Below, in pieces: positions 24,845 through 32,546 of a stretch of 61,966 nucleotides of DNA. The notes below the pieces were generated by a model that worked only from the letters and a program-made list of their open reading frames with translations, was not told the origin of the DNA and searched no databases. How positions within the stretch are numbered: position 1 is the first letter of the stretch; every line of letters begins with the position of its first letter. The translations under genes and the position numbers were made by a program. The DNA is from Actinomadura litoris (lineage in GTDB: Bacteria; Actinomycetota; Actinomycetes; Streptosporangiales; Streptosporangiaceae). The DNA lies in NCBI RefSeq assembly GCF_009733595.1, contig NZ_WOFH01000017.1, forward strand, positions 84,833 to 146,798, given 5' to 3'.

Positions 24845-24871
24845 TGTCCACTTTCGAGAAGAAGGCGCCGA

Positions 24872-25069
24872 TCAGGTCAGCGCCGGTTCACGGTCCTTCA
24901 CCGCAAGCGACATCACGTCGTCGTCCGTCGCCGTCGCCAGCGCGTCGTTCTCCGCCTGGAGCCGTACGAGTTCGGCCTCCAGGTCGCGTACGCGCTGCTG
25001 AAGGCGCCGCATCTCCGCGACCATCCGGGGGTCGGGACCGCCGACGTGGCCGAGTAGAGCCTTCGCCAT
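24872..25069 (-). CDS. Small coiled-coil protein conserved in actinobacteria
   Basis: 65 aa. The sequence MAKALLGHVGGPDPRMVAEMRRL continues into a leucine-zipper-like helix (RVRDLEAELVRLQAEND) and a short acidic tail. I recognise the MAKALLG-VGGPDPR start as a widespread small actinobacterial protein, but no function is known to me. A hairpin (ccggtgcg at 25129-25136, cgcaccgg at 25152-25159) and a TAAACT -10-like motif (complement of agttta, about 25213-25218) lie upstream. Confidence 0.82.
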   Translation of the reverse strand: MAKALLGHVGGPDPRMVAEMRRLQQRVRDLEAELVRLQAENDALATATDDDVMSLAVKDREPALT

Positions 25070-25247
25070 GACTAAGGGTCCTCCACGCTGAGTAACCAGC
25101 AGGGATCGCGCACAAGAAGCAACTGAAGCCGGTGCGCGTATCGTCTAGAGTCGCACCGGCCGCTGTCCTGGTCAAGACGCACATCACAGGCCGGTAACAA
25201 CCTGTCTCCTCTAGTTTAGCAGGTACAAACCGGAAATCCCTACCCGA

Positions 25248-25610
25248 TCACCGTTCCTGGAATCCGGCGACGCCGCCGCGCGCCGCGCTCCAGCGCTCGG
25301 TCACCCCGCTCACCCGCCCCGGGCGGAGGGGGCGGTCCCGCGACACGACGGGGGCGGGCGGGGTGCCGGCGGCCGCCTCGGCGCTCATGTCCGCGCTGAG
25401 CAGGTCCAGGAGCCGCCGGCAGGCCGGCCTCGGGCCCTCGGCGACCACTTCCACCCGTCCGTCCCGCAGGTTCGTCGCGCTGCCCTCCAGGCCCAGCTCC
25501 AGCGCCCGCGCCCGCACCCACCAGCGGAACCCCACGCCCTGCACGCGGCCCCGGACCCAGGCCGTCAGCCGCACAACCTCGGTCTCGGTCTCGTCGTGTC
25601 GTTCGTCCAT
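25248..25610 (-). CDS. acyP: Acylphosphatase
   Basis: 120 aa from the ATG at 25610; a GTG at 25625 would add five residues. Hydrolyses carboxyl-phosphate bonds. The family signature GRVQGVGFRWWVRARA carries the phosphate-binding Arg, and GSATNLRDGRVEVVAEG carries the catalytic Asn. The C-terminal 40 residues (after RLLDLLSADM) are Ala/Pro/Arg-rich and extend beyond the usual 90-residue fold. It follows mutM closely on the same strand, a common actinobacterial arrangement. Confidence 0.9.
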   Translation of the reverse strand: MDERHDETETEVVRLTAWVRGRVQGVGFRWWVRARALELGLEGSATNLRDGRVEVVAEGPRPACRRLLDLLSADMSAEAAAGTPPAPVVSRDRPLRPGRVSGVTERWSAARGGVAGFQER

Positions 25611-25649
25611 CGCTCCCCCGGTCACCGTTCCCCGCCGCGTCCCCTCGCG

Positions 25650-26561
25650 CTAGTACCTTGCCCGGCGCGGGCGGGGCTGGCACGTCGGGCAGCTGTAGGA
25701 CGACCGGTTCATGAACACGTCCCGGCGGATCGGGGTGCCGCAGCGGCGGCACGGCTCGTCCCGGCGGCCGTAGGCGTCCAGCGACCGCTCGAAGTAGCCG
25801 CTGTCGCCGTTCACGTCGACGTAGTGGCTGTCGAAGGAGGTGCCGCCGACGGCCAGGGCGGCGCCCATGACCTCCCTGGCGCCCTCCAGGACGCGCGCGG
25901 CCTCCGCCCGGGTCAGGGTCTCGGTCGGCCGCGCCCAGTGCAGCCTCGCCCGCCACAGCGCCTCGTCGGCGTAGATGTTGCCGACCCCGCTGATCAGTGA
26001 CTGGTCGAGCAGCGCCCGCTTGATCCCGGTCCTGCGGCGGCGCAGGGCGCGGAAGAACGCCTCCGCGTCGAAGGCGTCCTCCAGCGGGTCGGCGGCGATG
26101 TGCGCGACCGGCTCGGGGACCAGGGCCGGGGCGCCCCCCTCGCGCCCGCCGAACGCGTCCGGCACGAGGTCGCAGACCATGAGGTGGCCGAACGTCCGCT
26201 GGTCGACGAACCGCAGGTCGCGGCCGCCGTCGGCGAACGCGACGCGGACCCGCAGGTGCTTCTCGCGCTCGCGCCCGGGGTCGCCGATGAGCAGCTGCCC
26301 GCTCATGCCGAGGTGCGCCAGCAGCGCCTCACCCGGCGCCGCCTCGGACGAGGCGTCCTGGAGCGGCAGCCACATGTACTTGCCCCGGCGGCGCGGCGCC
26401 AGCATCGTGCGCCCGGCGAGGCGCCCGGCGAAGTCGGCCGGGCCCGCCGCGTGCCTGCGGACCGCCCGCGGATGCAGCACCTCGGCGGAGGCGGCGGTCC
26501 GCCCGGTCGTCCAGCGCTCCAGCCCGCGCCGGACGACCTCGACCTCGGGAAGCTCAGGCAC
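25650..26561 (-). CDS. mutM: Formamidopyrimidine-DNA glycosylase
   Basis: 303 aa, GTG start. Removes oxidised purines such as 8-oxoguanine. After Met removal the N-terminus is PELPEVEVVRRGLE, with the catalytic Pro and Glu. RRRGKYMWL carries the conserved Lys, LLDQSLISGVGNIYADEALWRARLHW is the helix-two-turns-helix, and the C-terminal zinc finger is CRRCG...CPTC. The start overlaps the rnc stop by 8 bp, so the two are probably translated from one message. Confidence 0.95.
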   Translation of the reverse strand: MPELPEVEVVRRGLERWTTGRTAASAEVLHPRAVRRHAAGPADFAGRLAGRTMLAPRRRGKYMWLPLQDASSEAAPGEALLAHLGMSGQLLIGDPGREREKHLRVRVAFADGGRDLRFVDQRTFGHLMVCDLVPDAFGGREGGAPALVPEPVAHIAADPLEDAFDAEAFFRALRRRRTGIKRALLDQSLISGVGNIYADEALWRARLHWARPTETLTRAEAARVLEGAREVMGAALAVGGTSFDSHYVDVNGDSGYFERSLDAYGRRDEPCRRCGTPIRRDVFMNRSSYSCPTCQPRPRRARY

Positions 26562-27417
26562 CGGCGAGCCCGGCGGGCCGCGAGTTCCCGGACGGCGCAT
26601 CCCCCGCCGGAGTGCCCGGCGGCGCGCTGGACGGGGCACTGGACGGAGCGGCGGGCGGGGCGGCCGGCGCGGCGGCCGCCCCATGCCGCGGCGCCTCCGG
26701 GGCGCGCTGGACGACGATCTCGCGGATCGCGTTCCAGGCGGCCTCGGCGGCGTGCTGCTCGGCCTCCTTCTTGCTGCGGCCCTCCCCCGCCCCGTAGGTG
26801 GTCCCGCCGACCCGGACGGACGCGCGGAACGTCTTCTGGTGGTCGGGGCCGCTCTCGGCGACGTGGTACTCGGGGACGCCGAGTTCCTCGACGGCCGTCA
26901 GCTCCTGCAGCGAGGTCTTCCAGTCCAGCCCGGCGCCGAGCCCCGCCGAACGGTCGATCAGCGCGTCGAACAGCCGGTGCACCAGCGCGGACGCCTCGTC
27001 CAGGCCGCGGTCGAGGTAGACCGCGCCGATCAGCGCCTCCAGCGTGTCGGCGAGGATCGAGGCCTTGTCCCGGCCGCCGGTGCCCTCCTCGCCCCGGCCG
27101 AGCCGGATGTGCGCGCCGACGCCGAGCGCGCGGGCGACGCCCGCGAGCGCCCGCATGTTCACCACGGCGGCGCGCAGCTTGGCGAGCTGCCCCTCGGGCA
27201 GGTCGGGGTGGCCCCGGAACAGGGTGTCGGTGACGACGAGCCCGAGCACCGAGTCGCCGAGGAACTCCAGGCGCTCGTTGGTGGGCAGGCCGCCGTTCTC
27301 GTAGGCGTACGAACGGTGCGTCAGCGCGCGTTCGAGCAGCTCGGCGGTGACCTCGACACCGAGCGCGCGGGTCAGTTCCGCGCGGTCGCGCGTGGGGTCG
27401 CTCTTCTTTCCGCTCAC
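26554..27417 (-). CDS. rnc: Ribonuclease III
   Basis: 287 aa with a GTG start preceded by GAGGAGG. Cleaves double-stranded RNA in rRNA and mRNA processing. The signature NERLEFLGDSVL (about 47-58) and the second catalytic region DTLEALIGAVYLD are intact. A dsRNA-binding domain occupies about 165-235 (KTSLQELTAVEELGVPEYHV...SKKEAEQHAAEAAW). The last 50 residues are Ala/Pro/Ser-rich low complexity not needed for the fold. The upstream extension of the frame is shadow. Confidence 0.95.
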   Translation of the reverse strand: MSGKKSDPTRDRAELTRALGVEVTAELLERALTHRSYAYENGGLPTNERLEFLGDSVLGLVVTDTLFRGHPDLPEGQLAKLRAAVVNMRALAGVARALGVGAHIRLGRGEEGTGGRDKASILADTLEALIGAVYLDRGLDEASALVHRLFDALIDRSAGLGAGLDWKTSLQELTAVEELGVPEYHVAESGPDHQKTFRASVRVGGTTYGAGEGRSKKEAEQHAAEAAWNAIREIVVQRAPEAPRHGAAAAPAAPPAAPSSAPSSAPPGTPAGDAPSGNSRPAGLAGA

Positions 27418-27775
27418 AGGCCCTCCTCGCAGGCCGTGGCGCCGCGCTCGGGCGCGGTCGCCGTTGTGGCGCGTGCGGCCGGTTCGGCCGCTGCGGCGAG
27501 GACGGACGGGCACGGGAACGGGCCGGAGACCGGTGGCCCCCGAGACGGGAGCCGCCGGGCTCGGGCCGCGACGTCCGGGGTCAGCCCCGGGACGCCGGCT
27601 CCGCGAAGACGAGGTGCGCGCCGGTCGGTTGATCCCGGCGTGCACCACGGCTCCGGGCGCAGGTCGCCGCGCCGGTCACCACGCCGACGTCACGCGCCGG
27701 GGTGGTCGGGTGCCCGCGCACCTCAAGGGGCGGGCCGCGCCGTTCGCGCGGATCCGCCCCCGGGATGCGAAAAGC
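27418..27775. other. Intergenic region between rpmF and rnc
   Basis: 358 bp with no recognisable gene. Base composition is uniformly GC-rich, and frames on both strands translate to Arg/Pro-rich sequence. A promoter for rnc-mutM-acyP is expected here, but no clear element was seen. Confidence 0.5.
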
Positions 27776-27955
27776 TCAGGCCGACGGAGCGATGACCTGC
27801 CGCCGGTCGTAGGTGCCGCACGACGCGCACGCGGTGTGCGGCAGCTTCTTGTCGCGGCACGTCGGGCAGTCGACCAGGGTCGGCGCGGTGGCCTTCCACT
27901 GGGAACGACGGTGCCGCGTGTTGCTGCGCGACTTCTTGCGCTTCGGGACGGCCAC
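27776..27955 (-). CDS. rpmF: 50S ribosomal protein L32
   Basis: 59 aa, GTG start. The protein begins AVPKRKKSRSNTRHRRSQWK and carries a zinc ribbon with CPTC (30-33) and CASC (43-46), so it is the zinc-binding (C+) form. It starts one base after the DUF177 stop, the classical DUF177-rpmF pair. Confidence 0.96.
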   Translation of the reverse strand: MAVPKRKKSRSNTRHRRSQWKATAPTLVDCPTCRDKKLPHTACASCGTYDRRQVIAPSA

Positions 27956-27956
27956 G

Positions 27957-28604
27957 TCAGCCCTCCTGCTTTCCTTCTCGTCGGTCGGTTGAACCGCTGG
28001 ACCCGGCGTCGCCGCGTCCCCCCTCCGGGGGCGCCGGCGCCACGCCGCCGGCCAGGCCCTGCAACGCCGCCCACCGGGGGTCGGCGGTCTCGTGGTGGTG
28101 ATCCGGCCCGGCGTCCGCGAGCCGGACGCCGCAGTCGGGGCACAGGCCGGGACAGTCGTCCCGGCACAGTGGCGACAGCGGCAGCGTGAGCAGAACCGCG
28201 TCCCGGAGCACCGGTTCGAGGTCGACCAGGTCGTCCTCTAGTTGGAGCTCGTCGTCTCCGGCGTGCCCGCCGGAGCGGGTGTCAGGATAGACGAAGAGCT
28301 CCTGGAAGCGCGCCTCGAACGTCGAGGCGATCGGGTCGAGGCAGCGGGCGCACTCCCCCTCCAGGGGGACCGTCGCCGTGCCGGTGACGAGCACCCCCTC
28401 CAGCACCGCTTCGAACCGCAGATCCAGCTCGATCGCGGCGCCCTCGGGGACGCCCACCATCTCGACGCCGAAGTCCTCCGGTGCCGGCACGGACAGGCGC
28501 TTGTCCTTCGACGACCCGGGTTGCCTGCTGAGAGCTCGGGTGTCGAGCACGAGCGGGGCCTTGGGGTCGAGGCGAGACAGCGGAATCCTGCTTTCGTGAG
28601 GCAC
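27957..28604 (-). CDS. DUF177 (YceD-like) protein
   Basis: 215 aa, GTG start. DUF177 proteins are encoded before rpmF in most bacteria and have been linked to 23S rRNA accumulation. The family core GTATVPLEGECARCLDPIAS and the C-terminal cysteine cluster LCRDDCPGLCPDCG are present. The Ser/Gly-rich tail after residue 185 is variable. A later in-frame start is possible because the first 15 residues are not typical. Confidence 0.9.
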   Translation of the reverse strand: MPHESRIPLSRLDPKAPLVLDTRALSRQPGSSKDKRLSVPAPEDFGVEMVGVPEGAAIELDLRFEAVLEGVLVTGTATVPLEGECARCLDPIASTFEARFQELFVYPDTRSGGHAGDDELQLEDDLVDLEPVLRDAVLLTLPLSPLCRDDCPGLCPDCGVRLADAGPDHHHETADPRWAALQGLAGGVAPAPPEGGRGDAGSSGSTDRREGKQEG

Positions 28605-28710
28605 GGCGGACGGCGGCCGCCGGTGATGGCCGATGTCCCAGGGTACCGAACGCGCGCCGATGGCCCAACTCGCGCCCCACTGACCAGTCCGTTCCGGGGG
28701 CCGGGGGCCC

Positions 28711-29193
28711 TCAGTCCCGTTCGCGCAGGCGCGCCACCAGGCGGTCGTGGACGCTGTCGGGGACCAGCCCGGAGATGTCGCCGCCGAACCTGACGACCTC
28801 CTTCATCAGGCTGGAGGACAGGAACGCGTACTCGGGATTGGTCGCCATGAACAGCGTCTCGACCCCGGCGATCCGGTGGTTCATCTGCGCCATCTGCAAC
28901 TCGTACTCGTAGTCGCTGACGGCCCGCAGCCCCCGGACGATCACGGGGATGTCCTGCTCGCGGCAGTAGTCCACGGTGAGGCCGTAGAAGGTGTCCACCG
29001 TGACGTTGCCGTACTCCGCGGTCACCTCGGCGATCATCTCGGCCCGCTCCTCGACGGTGAACAGGCTCTTCTTGCTCTTGTTGATCAGCACGGCGACGAC
29101 CACCTCGTCATAGAGGCGGGAGGCTCGGCTGATGATGTCGAGGTGCCCATTGGTGACGGGGTCGAACGATCCCGGACAGACGACACGGCGCAC
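28711..29193 (-). CDS. coaD: Phosphopantetheine adenylyltransferase
   Basis: 160 aa, GTG start with AAGGGG upstream. Penultimate step of coenzyme A synthesis, transferring AMP from ATP to 4'-phosphopantetheine. The nucleotidyltransferase motif TNGH is at residues 14-17 (CPGSFDPVTNGHLDII), with the second signature AFLSSSLMKEVVRFGGD. It follows the penicillin-binding protein gene by 93 bp rather than directly following rsmD. Confidence 0.96.
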   Translation of the reverse strand: MRRVVCPGSFDPVTNGHLDIISRASRLYDEVVVAVLINKSKKSLFTVEERAEMIAEVTAEYGNVTVDTFYGLTVDYCREQDIPVIVRGLRAVSDYEYELQMAQMNHRIAGVETLFMATNPEYAFLSSSLMKEVVRFGGDISGLVPDSVHDRLVARLRERD

Positions 29194-29286
29194 GAGGTGA
29201 ACCCCTTCGGTCCCGGTTTCTGACCTGCGGCGCGAACGTACCAAACCGGGTGGGCGCGCCCCACACCCGGCCCTCCGCCGGGAGGC

Positions 29287-30744
29287 TCAGTCCCCCAGCG
29301 CGTCGATGATCCTGGCGGCGATCGGCCCGGACTCGATGCCGTAGCCGTCCGCCTCGGTCATCACCGCGACGGCGTACCGGGCGTCCGGGCGCGGCCCGAA
29401 GCCGATGAACCAGCGGTCGTTGTAGGGGGCGCCCTCCACGTCGGCGGTCCCGGTCTTGCCGCCGAGGACGGACGAGCCGCGCAGCGACTTGCCGGTGCCC
29501 TTCTGCACGACGGCCCTCATCATCTCCTGCGCCTGGTCGGCCTGCTCGGAGGTCAGCGCGGTGGCCAGCCGCTTCGGCGCGCCGCGTCCGATCTCCTGCC
29601 CGTCGGCCGCCTTCTCCTTGGCGATCAGGTAGGGCCGCATGACCTTCCCGCCGTTGGCGACCCCGGCGGCGACCATGGCCATCTGGAGCGGGGTGGCGAC
29701 CGTGCTGCCCTGGCCGATGGAGCCGAGCGCGCTGAGCGAGGGCTGGTCGGTCTCGGGGAACGAGCTGGCGGCGCTCCGCATCCCGGGCTCGATCTCGACC
29801 CCCCTGCCGAAGCCGAAGGCGGCGGCGCGCTCGTGGACGGCGCCGTTGCCCGGCTCCTGCGCGCCCATGTAGGCGAACGTGGTGTTGCACGACTGGGCGT
29901 AGGCGTCGATCAGGGGGATCTCGGGCAGGTCGCACTGGCCCCCGATGTCGCCGGCGTCGTTGTTGATCGCCTGCCCGGCGCCCGGCGGCCGGTAGGAGCG
30001 CCCGGCCCGCACCCCCGTCCCGGCGTCCACGCCGTTCGCGAGCGCGGACGCGGCGACCACGGTCTTGAACGTGGACCCCGGCGGGAACAGCTCGCTCGTC
30101 GCCTTGTTCAGCAGCGGCTTCAGCCGCTCGCGGTTGAGCCGCTCGAAGACCCTCCCGGCCTGCTTCCCGTCCAGGACGGAGACGTCGTTGGCGTCATAGG
30201 ACGGGGTGGAGGCCATGACCAGGATCGCGCCGGTCCTGGCGTCCAGCGCGACGGCGGCGCCGCGGCGGGCGCCGGAGCCCTGGAGCGCCGCGTAGGCGGC
30301 CTGCTGGGCCCGGACGTCGATCGTGGCCTCGACCGTGCCGCCGGGGACGTGCCTGCCGAGCAGCTTGTCGACGAAGCTGGTGGTGGCCAGGCGCGCGTCG
30401 GTGCCGTCCAGGACGTGGTTCGCCGCGTTCTCCAGGCCCGTCTGGGAGAACGGCGAGAAGTACCCGGTGATCGGCGCGAACACCTCGCTCTGCTTGTAGT
30501 GCCGCTGGTACTTCCTGTCGTCGCCGCCGACGGGCTCGGACCAGGCGAGCCGCTGGCCGTCGGCGACGATCGGGCCGCGCTCGATCTTGTTGCGGTCCTC
30601 GAACTGGCGCGCGTTGAGCGAGTCGTCCCGCAGGTCCTGCGCCTGGAAGCCCTGCACATAGGTGATGTTGGCCAGCAGCGCGATGATCATCAGGATCGAG
30701 ATGATCCAGGTGCGCCCCACGGCACGGTCGACGCCCGGCCTCAT
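29287..30744 (-). CDS. Penicillin-binding protein, class B transpeptidase (PbpA-like)
   Basis: 485 aa. An N-terminal membrane anchor (12-32) is followed by a short dimerisation region and a transpeptidase domain. The active-site motifs are complete: SxxK as PPGSTFKT (Ser224, Lys227), SxN as SCN (285-287) and KTG at 430-432. Size and lack of PASTA domains match actinobacterial PbpA, which crosslinks septal or polar peptidoglycan. It starts 9 bp after rsmD (AGGAG present) and precedes coaD, so it is embedded in an otherwise conserved rsmD-coaD pair. Confidence 0.92.
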   Translation of the reverse strand: MRPGVDRAVGRTWIISILMIIALLANITYVQGFQAQDLRDDSLNARQFEDRNKIERGPIVADGQRLAWSEPVGGDDRKYQRHYKQSEVFAPITGYFSPFSQTGLENAANHVLDGTDARLATTSFVDKLLGRHVPGGTVEATIDVRAQQAAYAALQGSGARRGAAVALDARTGAILVMASTPSYDANDVSVLDGKQAGRVFERLNRERLKPLLNKATSELFPPGSTFKTVVAASALANGVDAGTGVRAGRSYRPPGAGQAINNDAGDIGGQCDLPEIPLIDAYAQSCNTTFAYMGAQEPGNGAVHERAAAFGFGRGVEIEPGMRSAASSFPETDQPSLSALGSIGQGSTVATPLQMAMVAAGVANGGKVMRPYLIAKEKAADGQEIGRGAPKRLATALTSEQADQAQEMMRAVVQKGTGKSLRGSSVLGGKTGTADVEGAPYNDRWFIGFGPRPDARYAVAVMTEADGYGIESGPIAARIIDALGD

Positions 30745-30753
30745 GCGCGACTC

Positions 30754-31335
30754 CTACCCGTCCGCGGCGCGGTGACCCGTCGCGCGCCCGTACCAGAAGA
30801 CCGCCTCCCCGTAGCGGCGGTCGCGTTCGGGGGTGTAGCCGTCCGGCCAGCGCAGCGCGGCGCCCCGGGCGGCGCGCTCGACGGCGACGAGCGCGTCCGG
30901 CGCCGTCCAGCCGTGGTCGCGCAGGTTCTCCAGCAGCAGGGTGACCTCCGCGTCCGGCAGCGCGTACGGCGGATCGGCGAAGACCAGGTCGTAGGGCAGG
31001 TCGGGCGGGCGGCGGACGAGCCGCTCGACCCTGTCGCCGCTCGGCACCGCGCCGGGCAGCCCCAGCGCGCCGACGTTCTGCCGGACGACCTTCAGCGCGC
31101 GGGGGTGCGACTCGACCAGCAGGGCGTGCGCGGCGCCGCGCGACAGCGCCTCCAGGCCGACGGCTCCGGACCCGGCGTAGAGGTCGGCGACGCGCAGCCC
31201 CTCCAGCGGGCCGAGGAGGGCGAGGACGGTGGAGAACAGGCCCTCCCGCGCGCGGTCGCTGGTCGGCCTCGTGTCCCGCCCCGCCGGGACGGCCAGCCGC
31301 CGCCCGCCCGCACTGCCCGCGATGACCCTCGTCAT
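30754..31335 (-). CDS. rsmD: 16S rRNA (guanine966-N2)-methyltransferase
   Basis: 193 aa. The first residues MTRVIAGSAGGRRL and RPTSDRAREGLFS are typical. The SAM-binding motif is VADLYAGSGAVGLEALSRGA and the catalytic motif DPPY lies in LVFADPPYALP. It modifies the 30S subunit during assembly. It starts the leftward unit rsmD-pbp-coaD and is divergent from the LPFTG protein gene. Confidence 0.95.
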   Translation of the reverse strand: MTRVIAGSAGGRRLAVPAGRDTRPTSDRAREGLFSTVLALLGPLEGLRVADLYAGSGAVGLEALSRGAAHALLVESHPRALKVVRQNVGALGLPGAVPSGDRVERLVRRPPDLPYDLVFADPPYALPDAEVTLLLENLRDHGWTAPDALVAVERAARGAALRWPDGYTPERDRRYGEAVFWYGRATGHRAADG

Positions 31336-31544
31336 GCCTCAAGTATCCCGGCGGCGCCCGCCCGGCGACACCATGATCGTTCAGCCACGGCTCCATACAA
31401 GCAGGCGCTTCGGAGAAACCTCGACAAAACCGATCGGTGTTCGTCGTGAATCTCAGCCCAAATGCGGCGGCCGCTGTTTACCTCGACTACCAGTCGTGTC
31501 AACGTGCTCGCAGGTTGTGCACCCACTATCCTCAGGAGCCCCTC

Positions 31545-32486
31545 GTGCCCCAAGGCAGGAGACTGGCGGTGACCGCCGGCGCGACGGTTCTCGGCGTCGC
31601 CGCGATGAGCGGCGTCTCACACGCCGAGGCGTCCCGGCCGGGCGCAGAGCAGTCCGCCGATCGGCCGCTGCCGGCCGTCCGTGCGCTGCTCGCGCCCGAG
31701 ACCCCCGCCAAGACCGAGCCCGCCAGGACCGAGCCCGCCAGGACGACGTCCGCGCGCATCACCGGCGCGAAGGCGAAGGCGAGGCCGACCGCCGCGCCGA
31801 AGAAGGCGGCGAAGAGGGCGGCGCCGGTCAGGCGTGCGACCGCGAAGCCGAAGTCCGCCGCTCCCCTGCTCGACCTCCGCCTCCGCCTGGCGCTGGGCCA
31901 CGGCGAGCGGACCAGGACCACGGGCCTGGGCCTCGACGCGGGGGCGGGCCTCGACACACCGGGCGGCGGGCTCGGCGCGCGGCTCAACGCGGGCGCGGCC
32001 CTCTCCGTCCCGTCCGGCGGCGGGAAGGCGACGACCCTGGCCGCCGGCGAGCCGCTGCTGTCGGCCAACGTCGGGGCGGGCGTCCGCGTCCAGCCCGCGG
32101 GCGGTGCGCCGCTGTCGGTGAACCTCGCGGCCGGCGCGTGCGTCGGCTCGGGCTGCGCGCAGGCCCCGACGCCCCCCACTCCCCCGACGCCTCCCACACC
32201 GCCGACCCCGCCGACGCCCCCGGGCCCGACCCCGCCGGGGCCGACACCGCCCGGCCCGGCCCCGGTGCCGCCGGGCCTGCCGCCCTCCTCCTCGCCGCCG
32301 CTGCCCGAGCTGCCCTCCCCGGCGATGGGCTCGGCACCGGCCGCCGCCGGGACGATCGCGCGGCCCGGTGCCCTGCCGTTCACCGGCACCGGCGCGCTCC
32401 CGCTCGCCGCGCTCGGCCTCGCGTCGGTGCTCGCGGGCGGCGCGGCGGTCGCCGCGACCCGCAGGCGGCGCGTCCGCGAGTCCTGA
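31545..32486 (+). CDS. LPFTG-anchored secreted protein
   Basis: 313 aa from the GTG at 31545, preceded by AGGAG. A signal peptide (LAVTAGATVLGVAAMSGVSHA) leads to a Lys/Ala-rich segment and a Gly/Ala-rich beta-like region (LGLDAGAGLDTPGGGLGARL...). A proline stalk with tandem TPP triplets follows. The C-terminal sorting signal has LPFTG at about 277-281, a hydrophobic span and RRRR. It should be covalently attached to the wall by a sortase; none is encoded in this window. No catalytic domain is seen, so a structural or adhesive role is possible but unproven. Confidence 0.82.
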   Translation: MPQGRRLAVTAGATVLGVAAMSGVSHAEASRPGAEQSADRPLPAVRALLAPETPAKTEPARTEPARTTSARITGAKAKARPTAAPKKAAKRAAPVRRATAKPKSAAPLLDLRLRLALGHGERTRTTGLGLDAGAGLDTPGGGLGARLNAGAALSVPSGGGKATTLAAGEPLLSANVGAGVRVQPAGGAPLSVNLAAGACVGSGCAQAPTPPTPPTPPTPPTPPTPPGPTPPGPTPPGPAPVPPGLPPSSSPPLPELPSPAMGSAPAAAGTIARPGALPFTGTGALPLAALGLASVLAGGAAVAATRRRRVRES

Positions 32487-32546
32487 CCGGCGCCGCGCGC
32501 CCGGCGACAAGGCGTCCCCGGGGCGGGGGCGCCCCGTCGCCTTTCC

